NCBI GenBank assembly: GCA_030729385.1
Contig: JANQXM010000063.1
Coordinates: 1 to 55,716 of the forward strand
Direction of reading: 5' to 3'
DNA from: Opitutales bacterium
GTDB taxonomy: Bacteria > Verrucomicrobiota > Verrucomicrobiia > Opitutales > Coraliomargaritaceae
Length of the DNA: 55,716 nucleotides
This document shows positions 1 to 7,600 of this stretch, piece by piece. Within the stretch, counting starts at the first letter, position 1, and every line of letters starts with the position of its first letter. The position numbers and the translations under genes are program-made. The notes beneath the pieces were generated by a model. That model saw nothing but the letters and a program-made list of their open reading frames with translations, was not told the DNA's origin and made no database searches.

Positions 1-55
1 TTCTAGGGATCCAGACTAACTTTTCAAGTGGTCCATTTCAGGTAACCTCGACCAA
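1..55. repeat. 55-bp terminal inverted repeat, left copy (probable adaptor)
   Basis: Bases 1-55 are the exact reverse complement of bases 55662-55716, and contain a BamHI site (GGATCC at 8-13). The copies stop matching at base 56. The nucleotidase gene on this side and a ferredoxin gene on the other side are both cut exactly at the edge. Identical ends on unrelated flanking genes fit a ligated linker or amplification adaptor better than a transposon end. A true linear element with terminal repeats is the less likely alternative. Confidence 0.85.
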
Positions 56-712
56 GAGGAGGATTATTTTTGGTGTATCGATCCGCTGGATGGAACCTTG
101 CCCTTTACGCAGCAAAAGCCCGGCTATGCCGTTTCGATTGCGCTGATCCGGCACGATGGGAAGCCAATGCTGGGGGTGGTATTTGACCCGGTGGCTGGCA
201 CATTGTATCGAGCGGTTGCAGGGCAAGGCATCATGCGAGATGGTCGTGCCTGGGAAGCGCGGACCATGAGTGACGATCGCTCACAGCAGTGCTTACGCTT
301 TTACTGTGATTGCACTTTTGAGACACAGTCCAATCGCGAGGAGATGGTGGCGCGCATGGAAGCCTTTGCCGTTCAATTTGGTTTTAGCGGGTTGGATGTG
401 GTGATCGGCGGCGGCGCGGTCATGAACGCTTGCAGTGTGTTGGAATGCCCACCGGCGTGTTACTTTAAATTGCCTAAGATGAAGGCGGGTGGCGGCTCGA
501 TCTGGGATTTTGCGGCAACTGCTTGTTTGTTTCAAGAGGCTGGCGGGGCCGTCGCGACAGATTTTGCGAGTGGGGCGCTGGACCTGAATCGTGCGGATTC
601 GACTTTTATGAATCATCAAGGAGTTTGCTTTGCCTCGAACAGTGAATTGCAGGCTGGTTTGGCTGCTTTTTTTAATATGCCTGCGGATGGGGTGTCAGGT
701 CCGAAACTATAG
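56..712 (+). CDS. Inositol monophosphatase family phosphatase (3'(2'),5'-bisphosphate nucleotidase-like), 5' truncated
   Basis: About 218 C-terminal residues of an IMPase/CysQ-type, metal-dependent sugar-phosphate or nucleotide phosphatase. The first readable codons give an acidic EED followed by WCIDPLDGT, the metal-binding DPxDGT motif. Near the C-terminus IWDFAAT and the following EAGG match the second conserved WDxAA block that closes the active site. The family is usually about 260 residues, so some 40 N-terminal residues are lost at the window edge. The true start is not in the window; a TTG at 98 is internal, because the motif begins upstream of it. Whether the substrate is PAP, inositol phosphate or another phosphate cannot be told. 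OppF follows 71 bases downstream on the same strand. Confidence 0.85.
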   Translation, partial: EEDYFWCIDPLDGTLPFTQQKPGYAVSIALIRHDGKPMLGVVFDPVAGTLYRAVAGQGIMRDGRAWEARTMSDDRSQQCLRFYCDCTFETQSNREEMVARMEAFAVQFGFSGLDVVIGGGAVMNACSVLECPPACYFKLPKMKAGGGSIWDFAATACLFQEAGGAVATDFASGALDLNRADSTFMNHQGVCFASNSELQAGLAAFFNMPADGVSGPKL

Positions 713-783
713 TCTCGGATAATTATTGAATCAAAGCGAACGGCAGTTGCGCTTCAGTAAATTCAACTTATACCTCTTTTTAT

Positions 784-1593
<810 letters not shown>

Positions 1594-1623
1594 CTTTCAC
1601 TTGATCCTTGAGCGAGTTGAGCT

Positions 1624-1773
1624 ATGTTTAGTTTTATGAAATCTATGATACAAAAACTACTCGCTGTCTCGTTGATCTTTTCTTTCATGCTGCTCACGGG
1701 CTGCAACACGATGAAGGGTCTCGGGCAAGATGTGGAATCGCTCGGTGAGTCGATGCAAAAAGCCGGCGATTGA
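1624..1773 (+). CDS. Entericidin A/B family small lipoprotein
   Basis: A 49-residue open frame too short for usual gene calling. After a short basic start comes a hydrophobic signal segment and the lipobox LLTGC (24-27 region, Cys at 27), then NTMKGLGQDVESLGESMQKA, which is the conserved entericidin pattern of a short amphipathic helix after the acylated cysteine. Known entericidins are small membrane lipoproteins linked to envelope stress and stationary phase. A second ATG at 1636 (residue 5) is an equally possible start. It lies 30 bases after oppF on the same strand and is followed directly by a pair of REP-like hairpins. Confidence 0.8.
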   Translation: MFSFMKSMIQKLLAVSLIFSFMLLTGCNTMKGLGQDVESLGESMQKAGD

Positions 1774-1822
1774 TTTATTTTGGAGGGTGGTGCTCTGTCA
1801 CCGCCGTGCGAATGTTTTTATT

Positions 1823-1891
1823 GTAGGGTTCGTTATCCTTAACGAACCGAAAGCTAATGCAGTGCGGCGCGATGCGGAAATCGCGCCCTAC
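1823..1891. repeat. REP-like hairpin pair (GTAG class), inverted orientation
   Basis: Two short hairpins, each introduced by GTAG. On the plus strand GTAG (1823-1826) is followed by stem GGTTCGTTA, loop TCCT and TAACGAACC (1827-1848). On the minus strand GTAG (1891-1888) is followed by stem GGCGCGAT, loop TTCCGC, ATCGCGCC (1887-1866). GTAG at the foot of a stem is the recognised form of REP sequences mobilised by REP-associated tyrosine transposases, and paired inverted copies form a BIME/REPIN. The second hairpin recurs at 55557-55582 with 30 identical bases around it. The first recurs at 53982-54007 with compensating stem changes. Confidence 0.8.
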
Positions 1892-1913
1892 CGTGATAGA
1901 TGTAAAACGTGCA

Positions 1914-2963
1914 CTATATCCCGAGCTCCAGTTGCTCTGGGCTGCTGTCAGTTTCGGCGAAACGCACGCCAAGTCCGAGGAGACGCACGGGTTGTCCACT
2001 GCGGCCCCATGCTTCGCGTAGTAATTGACGATAGAGCTTAGGCTCGGCTTGCTGTGCCGGCATCTCTGCGGTGGTGCGCTGGAAGTCGCTGAACTTCAAT
2101 TTGACTAAGACCTTGGCGATTTTTCGGTCGGGTGCGCTGCTTCGTAAGTCTTCCATGAGCTCGCCATGTTGACGCATCAATGCCTCTTCACAGTCTTCCA
2201 ACGACTCTAAGTTCTTAGAGAAAGTGCTTTCGTTGCTGAGTGACTTTCGCACGCGGTTGGCTTCGACGGGGCGTTCGTCGATCCCACGACAGAGCCGATA
2301 GAGTTCGAGGCCGAAGCTACCGAATTCGCTAGCTAGCTCGGTTTGGTTGAGGGCTTGCAGTTGGCCGCAGGTTTCAATGCCCATCTCGGTGAGGCGAGCG
2401 GCGCTCTTTGGCCCGACGCCCCAGATCCGCCGCACGGGTAGTGGGAGTATGAACGCATCAATCTGTGAAGGTGGGACGACGCATTGCCCATTCGGTTTGT
2501 TCCAATCGCTGGCGATCTTGGCGACTAGTTTATTGGGTGCGATGCCGGCGGATGCGGTGAGTCCGGTTTCGTGGTGAATGGCTTGGCGAATTTCTTCGGC
2601 GAGTTCAGCGCCGCTGCGTTTTTGGTGTGTGACGTCGAGATAGGCTTCATCCAGTGAAAGTGGCTCGATCAGATCGGTGTAACGTTTGAAAATTTCGCGT
2701 ATGGCTCGTGAGGCTTCACGGTAGAGTTCAAAGCGGACGGGGAGAATGACGAGCGAGGGGCACAGTTCGCGGGCTTTGAAAACCGGCATGGCAGAGCGGA
2801 TGCCAAATTCGCGGGCAGCGTAGTTGCAGGTGGTGAGCACACCGCGACCCGAGGCGCCGCCGACCGCGATCGGGCGATTTGCCAGCTCCGGATGCTCACG
2901 CATTTCCACCGCTGCATAAAAGCAGTCCATGTCGATGTGGATAATGCGTCGGAGTTTGGGCAT
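1914..2963 (-). CDS. dinB: DNA polymerase IV (Y-family translesion polymerase)
   Basis: A 349-residue Y-family polymerase that copies past damaged bases without proofreading. The N-terminal HIDMDCFYAAVEM carries the first catalytic Asp, and SLDEAYLDVT carries the catalytic Asp-Glu pair. TTCNYAAREFGIRSAMP is the finger region, the two helix-hairpin-helix motifs sit around residues 170-200 (RRIWGVGPKSAARL), and the little-finger domain fills the last 110 residues. Length and order match DinB. The C-terminus is short and has no clear beta-clamp motif beyond the final QLELGI, which resembles a QLxLF clamp-binding peptide. It is transcribed away from a stretch of heptamer-like repeats at 2970-3046. 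Confidence 0.95.
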   Translation of the reverse strand: MPKLRRIIHIDMDCFYAAVEMREHPELANRPIAVGGASGRGVLTTCNYAAREFGIRSAMPVFKARELCPSLVILPVRFELYREASRAIREIFKRYTDLIEPLSLDEAYLDVTHQKRSGAELAEEIRQAIHHETGLTASAGIAPNKLVAKIASDWNKPNGQCVVPPSQIDAFILPLPVRRIWGVGPKSAARLTEMGIETCGQLQALNQTELASEFGSFGLELYRLCRGIDERPVEANRVRKSLSNESTFSKNLESLEDCEEALMRQHGELMEDLRSSAPDRKIAKVLVKLKFSDFQRTTAEMPAQQAEPKLYRQLLREAWGRSGQPVRLLGLGVRFAETDSSPEQLELGI

Positions 2964-2969
2964 TTTATT

Positions 2970-3046
2970 TAAGGGGTAAGGGGTGAGGGGTGAGGGGTGT
3001 GAGGTGAGAGGTAAGAGGTAAGCGGTGAGAGGTGAGAGGTGAGTTG
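2970..3046. repeat. Degenerate G-rich heptamer tandem repeat
   Basis: About eleven imperfect copies of a GTGAGGG/GTGAGAG-type heptamer lie between dinB and the next gene. The unit drifts along the array (GGGGTAA, GGGGTGA, GAGGTGA, GAGGTAA). Purine-rich microrepeats of this kind are common between genes in this group. No spacer pattern is present, so it is not a CRISPR array. It occupies the upstream region of dinB and of the gene at 3093, so it may alter their promoter spacing. Confidence 0.7.
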
Positions 3047-3092
3047 GAAGTGTGTTGCCTCATCGGCTCTAATCTAGCTAGTGTTCAAAAAT

Positions 3093-3806
3093 ATGGCTGA
3101 AGCTACAACCTTTACGATTCGTTATTCTTTTCGTTTTCCGGACCAAACGGAGAAGGTGTTTGATGTTGAATTGGATAGTCAGACTGGAGCGTTGATTCAA
3201 CCGAAACGTGAGAGCTATCCGAGTTGGACGAAACTAGGGCTGCATCAATGCCGGCACTGTCCGCTGAATAAAGAAGAACATCCACAGTGCCCGGTGGCTG
3301 CGAGTTTGGTGGACGTTGTGGATTTCTTTTACGATTCACATTCGATCAATAAAGTGGATGTGACGGTGCAGACTCCGCATCGTGAGACCCACCGTAAAGA
3401 CATGCTCCTCTTTCCCGCAATTAGTTCCTTGATCGGGATTCACATGGCGAGTTCTGGATGTCCGCATTTAAACAAGTTGCGGCCGATGGTGCTGCACCAT
3501 CTTCCGTTTGCGGATTCCAACGAGACGATATATCGCGCGCTTTCGATGTATGTGTTGGCTCAGTATTTTCGTCGAAAGAAAGGGCTGACTCCAGACTGGG
3601 AATTGACTGGCTTGAGTGAGATTTACACGAACATCAATATCTTGAATCGTGACTTTAGCCACCGCTTGGCGAACGAAAGCGATAAGGAGGCGTCCAGAAA
3701 TGCCATCACTAGCTTGGACTGCTTTGCGCAGATGATTGAGTTTTCGATCACAGAAGAAATGCTCGAAGAACTGGAGTTACAGTTCGCGGGGTATTTGAGC
3801 GAGTAG
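3093..3806 (+). CDS. Conserved hypothetical protein with N-terminal CxxC-type cluster (DUF6901-like)
   Basis: A 237-residue protein. The N-terminal 45 residues look like a small beta domain (FTIRYSFRFPD). Then come QCRHCPLNKEEHPQCPVA, with three cysteines and a histidine that could bind a metal, and a mainly helical domain with conserved-looking blocks SSGCPHLNKLRPMVLHHLPF and YVLAQYFRRKKGLTPDWELT. I recall this block pattern from DUF6901-type proteins of Deltaproteobacteria and Verrucomicrobia, but I cannot search. No signal peptide or membrane segment, so cytoplasmic. A GTG at 3081 gives four more residues; ATG at 3093 is preferred. Function unknown. Confidence 0.75.
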   Translation: MAEATTFTIRYSFRFPDQTEKVFDVELDSQTGALIQPKRESYPSWTKLGLHQCRHCPLNKEEHPQCPVAASLVDVVDFFYDSHSINKVDVTVQTPHRETHRKDMLLFPAISSLIGIHMASSGCPHLNKLRPMVLHHLPFADSNETIYRALSMYVLAQYFRRKKGLTPDWELTGLSEIYTNINILNRDFSHRLANESDKEASRNAITSLDCFAQMIEFSITEEMLEELELQFAGYLSE

Positions 3807-3852
3807 AGGTGAGTGATCGCAAAATTGTAGGGGCTGTGCTTGGGAATCAGCT

Positions 3853-4233
3853 TCAACTAATCGGTTGCGCTAAAACGAAGGGACGCACGATCATAGCGTT
3901 GAAGTGGGTGTCGTTTTTCTTCCAGTGTTCGACGTGAAGGTCGCAGGGTTGAACCAAATCACCGGACTTGAGCCAGGCTTGGACTTGGTCGGAGTCGTCG
4001 TTGGTGAAAGCGAGCCCTGCAGTTTTTAAATCGAGGGCTGGGTCGACGTAGATCATTGAGCCGCTTTCGTAGTGAGGGCGCAAATAACTCCAATCGACAT
4101 CACCGGAATACTTTTCCAGCTTTTCGAGATCGCTTAGATTGTCTTCGGCTGGGTTGTAGTCACTCAGCTTCGACGGAATATCGGACTTTGAACGTCCAAC
4201 ATTGAACTCTGAATTGGAAGGACCCTCGATCAT
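3853..4233 (-). CDS. DUF2288-like protein, start uncertain
   Basis: 126 residues as called. The part after residue 45 matches the DUF2288 pattern: VDWSYLRPHYESGSMIYVD, then LDLKTAGLAFTNDDSDQVQAWL and a final FNAMIVRPFVLAQ. Family function unknown; probably cytoplasmic. The first 25-30 residues are encoded inside an intergenic repeat whose GAACGTCCAAC core is repeated inverted at 4258-4268, so the N-terminus may not be real. No other ATG exists before the domain, so the true start may be a rare codon or the gene may have acquired a repeat-derived extension. clpP lies immediately upstream on the same strand, about 50 bases away. Confidence 0.65.
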   Translation of the reverse strand: MIEGPSNSEFNVGRSKSDIPSKLSDYNPAEDNLSDLEKLEKYSGDVDWSYLRPHYESGSMIYVDPALDLKTAGLAFTNDDSDQVQAWLKSGDLVQPCDLHVEHWKKNDTHFNAMIVRPFVLAQPIS

Positions 4234-4286
4234 TGCCTCAGCACTTCATCATTCGAAGTTGGACGTTCGATGTTCAATAGCGTTCC

Positions 4287-4865
4287 CTAGATCTTCTCGA
4301 CGACTTTGTCGGCGAGGCCGTATGCGATGGCTTCGTCGGCAGTCATGTAGAAGTCGCGGTCGGTATCCTTTTGGATTTTCTCAAGTGGTTGACCGGAGCT
4401 TTCAGCAAGGATCGCGTTGAGTTCATCGCGGAGACGTTCCATTTCCATTGCTTGGATATGGATGTCGACAGCGACGGCGATCATTTGACCGGAAATCAGC
4501 GGTTGGTGGATCAAGACGCGAGAGTGTGGGTAAAGGAAGCGTTTGCCCTTATCGGCACCACATAGAAGGATCGAACCCATGCTCGCAGCCATACCTGTGA
4601 CAACCACGGTGATTGGAGAGCTGATAAGCTTCATGGTGTCGTAGATCGCCATGCCTGCTGTGATCGAACCACCCGGCGTGTTGATGTAGAAAGTGATTTC
4701 CTTGCCTGGCGCATCCATCTCCAAATAGAGGAGCTTTTCGGTGACTTCGCTGGCAGTCTTGTCGGTCACGCCGCCCCAGAGGAAGATTTTACGCTCCTTG
4801 AGAAAGGTTTCTTGAATCTTGATTCCGGACTTCTTGTCTTCGTCTTTTGATTTTTTGTCGGCCAT
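4287..4865 (-). CDS. clpP: ATP-dependent Clp protease proteolytic subunit
   Basis: A 192-residue ClpP serine peptidase, which forms the tetradecameric chamber that degrades proteins unfolded by ClpX or ClpC. The catalytic triad is visible: Ser95 in GMAASMG, His120 in HSRVLIHQP and Asp171 in DTDRDFYMTA. The N-terminus is an unusual charged stretch (ADKKSKDEDKKSG), in place of the short propeptide or axial loop seen in many homologues. The oligomer handle region (ISGQMIAVAVDIHIQA) is intact. ClpC, a likely partner, is encoded at 42481-44976 with the arginine kinase McsB. No clpX follows in the window. Confidence 0.95.
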   Translation of the reverse strand: MADKKSKDEDKKSGIKIQETFLKERKIFLWGGVTDKTASEVTEKLLYLEMDAPGKEITFYINTPGGSITAGMAIYDTMKLISSPITVVVTGMAASMGSILLCGADKGKRFLYPHSRVLIHQPLISGQMIAVAVDIHIQAMEMERLRDELNAILAESSGQPLEKIQKDTDRDFYMTADEAIAYGLADKVVEKI

Positions 4866-4922
4866 GAGTAAATGTGGTGTGTGTTTAATATTCCGCCGAG
4901 AGCGGACTATTAGAATTAAGGA

Positions 4923-5068
4923 GTCAGAATTCAGAAATTAGAATGATAATTTGAATGCTTCGTAGATAATAAAATTAAAAAGAGCATGTGTGGCTGATCT
5001 TTCAACCTAGAAAGCATATTCTATTACCAATAGGTGAGTAATACGCTTCAATGCTGCTGAATTCTGAC
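4923..5068. repeat. Inverted repeat in the clpP-rpiB gap
   Basis: GTCAGAATTCAG at 4923-4934 and its exact complement CTGAATTCTGAC at 5057-5068 bracket the AT-rich gap between rpiB and clpP. The flanks continue with looser similarity (GAAATTAGAAT, TTCTGTATTCT). No gene fits in the 224-base gap. The arms are too far apart for a simple terminator and look like one of the intergenic repeat families seen elsewhere in this window. Confidence 0.6.
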
Positions 5069-5089
5069 TACTGACTTCTGTATTCTATT

Positions 5090-5533
5090 TTATCCTTCGA
5101 TCTTATCGACGCGAGCGATGTGACGACCGCCTTCAAACTCGGTGTCGAGCCAGATGCCGACGAGTTTTAGAGCTAATTCTTCTGAGACTGGGCGAGCGCC
5201 CATGGCGATGCAGTTGGCGTTATTGTGTAGCTTGGTCATCTCGGCTGACCATTCGTCCCAGACTAAACCGCAACGCACGCCTTTTACCTTGTTGGCGACG
5301 ATCGCTTCACCGTTACCGCTGCCACCGAGGACGATCCCGAGGTCGGCTTTGCCTTCGGAGACAGCCTGAGCGGCTGGCCGGATGAAGTCTGGATAGTCAC
5401 AGGACTCAGTTGAGTGGCATCCACAATCGATGACGATATGTCCGCGATCTTGTAGGAGTTTGGTGATAGGTGCCTTCAGCGGGAAGCCCGCGTGGTCGGT
5501 GCCGATAGAAATAGTCAGGGAGTTTTGGCTCAT
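5090..5533 (-). CDS. rpiB: Ribose 5-phosphate isomerase B
   Basis: A 147-residue RpiB/LacAB-fold enzyme interconverting ribose 5-phosphate and ribulose 5-phosphate in the non-oxidative pentose phosphate pathway. Motifs: GTDHAGFPLK near the N-terminus and GGSGNGEAIVANK (70-82). The SGNGE form places Glu76 where the Mycobacterium-type enzymes carry their catalytic base, whereas the E. coli type uses a cysteine about ten residues earlier. The enzyme is therefore of the Glu type. HNNANCIAMGAR is the conserved phosphate and substrate loop. The gene reads toward clpP, 224 bases away, across an inverted repeat. Confidence 0.93.
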   Translation of the reverse strand: MSQNSLTISIGTDHAGFPLKAPITKLLQDRGHIVIDCGCHSTESCDYPDFIRPAAQAVSEGKADLGIVLGGSGNGEAIVANKVKGVRCGLVWDEWSAEMTKLHNNANCIAMGARPVSEELALKLVGIWLDTEFEGGRHIARVDKIEG

Positions 5534-5631
5534 GGCAGAAGTAAAAGAGCGAGTTTGCGACTAGGGCAATACGTAATCTTGGTTTGAGCCGGAATCTTCA
5601 CTGGATGGAGAATTCGGCCACATGTGTAAAG

Positions 5632-5695
5632 GTAGGGACGGCTGCCTTCAGCCGTCCGAAGTATCTGGCGGACGCTTGAGGGCAAGCGTCCCTAC
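5632..5695. repeat. REP-like hairpin pair (GTAG class), inverted orientation
   Basis: Plus-strand copy: GTAG (5632-5635), stem GGACGGCT, loop GCCTTC, AGCCGTCC (to 5657). Minus-strand copy: GTAG (5695-5692), stem GGACGCTT, loop GCCCTC, AAGCGTCC (5691-5670). The stems differ but each is fully self-complementary, and the loops differ by one base. The pair sits just past the end of the oppC-like gene and could also act as a terminator for that operon. Confidence 0.8.
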
Positions 5696-5729
5696 CGTAG
5701 GAAGTAATTCGGAAATCGTAGGAGACCGT

Positions 5730-6611
5730 CTACTTCGTCTCCTTCGGATCCAGCGCGTCGCGCAATCCATCGCCGATGAAATTGAGTGCGAAGAGTGTGA
5801 TTGAGAAAAACAGTGCGGGAAAAATCAATTGCCAGGGGTAGATATCGATTTTTTTGGCGCCTTCATTGATGAGCACGCCCCACGAGCTCATTGGCGGTTG
5901 CACGCCGAGCCCGAGGAAGCTGAGGACGGATTCGAGTAGAATCACTGAGGGGATCATCAGCGTGGTGAAGACGATGATTGGACCGAGGCAGTTTGGCAGG
6001 ATGTGGCGAATGAGGATTCTGAAGTGTGAGGCACCATAGACTTTTGCGGCGTCGATGAAGTTGAGCTTGCGTAAGGCTCTGGTTTGTCCGCGCACAATGC
6101 GGGCCATGGTCAACCATTCGACCGCGCCGATGGCCATGAAAATTAGGATGATGCTCTTTTTGTCGAAAGTCACCGTGAGGATGATGACGATCATGGTGAA
6201 AGGTAGCGCATAGACCGCATCGACGAAGCGCATCATCAGGTCTTCGACTTTACCGCCGACATAACCGGCAATGGAGCCGTATATGACGCCGATCACGAGT
6301 GCAATGAAGGTCGCCGCGAAGCCGACACCAATCGAAATGCGTCCACCGATGAGGATGCGGACAAAGAGGTCGCGACCGAGGTCGTCGGTGCCGAACCAGT
6401 GTTGCGCTGAGGGTGATTGAGCTCCGTAGGCGAGGTCCTGCTGGTTGAGGCTGTAGCTGCTGAGCCATGGACCGATCCAGCACATCAATGTAATGGTGAT
6501 AAACAGCACGCCGCCAATCTGGGCCATGCGGTTACGTTTGATGTGCTCCCATGCATCGCGCCCGAGGGAAGTCGCTTCAAGCGCGGCCTTTTCTCGTTCT
6601 TGTTTAGTCAT
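5730..6611 (-). CDS. oppC: Peptide ABC transporter permease (OppC/DppC type)
   Basis: A 293-residue inner-membrane permease. The N-terminal DAWEHIKRNRMAQIGGVLF is the OppC_N segment with the first transmembrane helix. HWFGTDDLGRDLFVRILIGGRISI is the typical periplasmic loop leading into the five-helix transport domain, and the EAA loop that docks to the ATPase is visible around YGASHFRILIRHILPN. It ends in GDGLRDALDP, a hallmark of DppC/OppC. Its start overlaps the 3' end of oppB by 8 bases, so the two are translationally coupled in an oppA-oppB-oppC order. Confidence 0.93.
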   Translation of the reverse strand: MTKQEREKAALEATSLGRDAWEHIKRNRMAQIGGVLFITITLMCWIGPWLSSYSLNQQDLAYGAQSPSAQHWFGTDDLGRDLFVRILIGGRISIGVGFAATFIALVIGVIYGSIAGYVGGKVEDLMMRFVDAVYALPFTMIVIILTVTFDKKSIILIFMAIGAVEWLTMARIVRGQTRALRKLNFIDAAKVYGASHFRILIRHILPNCLGPIIVFTTLMIPSVILLESVLSFLGLGVQPPMSSWGVLINEGAKKIDIYPWQLIFPALFFSITLFALNFIGDGLRDALDPKETK

Positions 6612-7521
6612 GGCGTGAGCGTGGATTCATCCACATTTGGATGAGGTCGACGATGAGGTTAAACAGGATGATGAGTGTGGCGTAGAAGAGGACGGTTCCC
6701 ATGACCATGGTGTAGTCTCGGTTCAACGCGGCATTTACAAAGAAGGGACCGAGACCGGGGATGAAGAAGATGGTTTCTACGACAAAGGAGCCGCTGATCA
6801 AGCCGGCGGCAGCGGGTCCTAGATAGGCAACCACTGGGTTGAGCGCGGTGCGTAGTGCGTGGCGGATGATGACTGTTTTCTCTGCCAAACCTTTGGCACG
6901 GGCGGTGCGTATATAATCGTCTTGCAGCACGTCCAACATCCCACTGCGTGCCAGTCGGGCGATCGACGCGGCATAGAGTAAGCCGAGCGTGATGGCTGGC
7001 AGCACCCGGTCGGTGGCGAAGGTCCAGCCCAACGGGTTGAACCAGTCTAGATGCAGGCTGAAGAACAACAGTAGGATGGGCCCGACCACGAAGGAGGGCA
7101 GGCAGATGCCGATCGTGGCAATACCCATAAGACCCGTTTCGGTGGGGGTGTTGTGCTTGATCGCGGCGATAGTGCCGATGGGGATGCCGACAGAGAGCGC
7201 AATGAGTAGCCCCCAGAGCCCGAGTTCGAGCGATACGGGAAATGCTTGAATGATGATTTCCTGCACGTCCCAGCCCGGATATTTATAAGAGGGACCTAAG
7301 TCGCCTTGGAGGATGTTGCCGAGGAACTCGAAATACTGCTCGTGGAGCGGAAGGTCTAATCCGTAGTGAGCCTCGATCTTTTCTTTGATTTCAGGAGGCA
7401 GCGGTTTTTCATCATCGAAGGGCCCGCCTGGAGCGAGTCGCAAGAGCAGAAACGTCGCCGTGGCCACGACCCACAATGTGGGAATGGCTTGTAGCAGGCG
7501 TCTGATGATTAAATTAAACAT
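6604..7521 (-). CDS. oppB: Peptide ABC transporter permease (OppB/DppB type)
   Basis: A 305-residue permease that pairs with OppC to form the membrane channel. It opens with NLIIRRLLQAIPTLWVVATA, the usual OppB first helix, followed by the long periplasmic region containing LHEQYFEFLGNILQGDLGPS. The EAA-type coupling loop is DYIRTARAKGLAEKTVIIRH, and the C-terminal YTMVMGTVLFYATLIILFN helix is standard. About six transmembrane segments. Length and order match the family. It overlaps oppC by 8 bases and starts 63 bases after oppA. Confidence 0.93.
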   Translation of the reverse strand: MFNLIIRRLLQAIPTLWVVATATFLLLRLAPGGPFDDEKPLPPEIKEKIEAHYGLDLPLHEQYFEFLGNILQGDLGPSYKYPGWDVQEIIIQAFPVSLELGLWGLLIALSVGIPIGTIAAIKHNTPTETGLMGIATIGICLPSFVVGPILLLFFSLHLDWFNPLGWTFATDRVLPAITLGLLYAASIARLARSGMLDVLQDDYIRTARAKGLAEKTVIIRHALRTALNPVVAYLGPAAAGLISGSFVVETIFFIPGLGPFFVNAALNRDYTMVMGTVLFYATLIILFNLIVDLIQMWMNPRSRHD

Positions 7522-7600
7522 TTAATTAATGAGTAATTGCTAATGGGTAATGGCTAAATGATCTGTGGAATGAGCTATTATTCATTACTCATTATCAATT
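7522..7600. repeat. AT-rich imperfect inverted repeat between oppA and oppB
   Basis: TAATGAGTAATTGCTAATGGGTAATG-like sequence after the oppB start is repeated inverted as CATTACTCATTATCAATTAA around 7581-7600. The last codons and stop of oppA lie inside the right arm. It separates oppA from oppB in what is otherwise an operon, so it may lower expression of the permeases relative to the binding protein. It resembles the AT-rich repeat at 30620-30701. Confidence 0.5.

Noticed and set aside
2970-3046. Possible CRISPR array
   Set aside because: The repeats are 7 bases long, drift in sequence and have no spacers.
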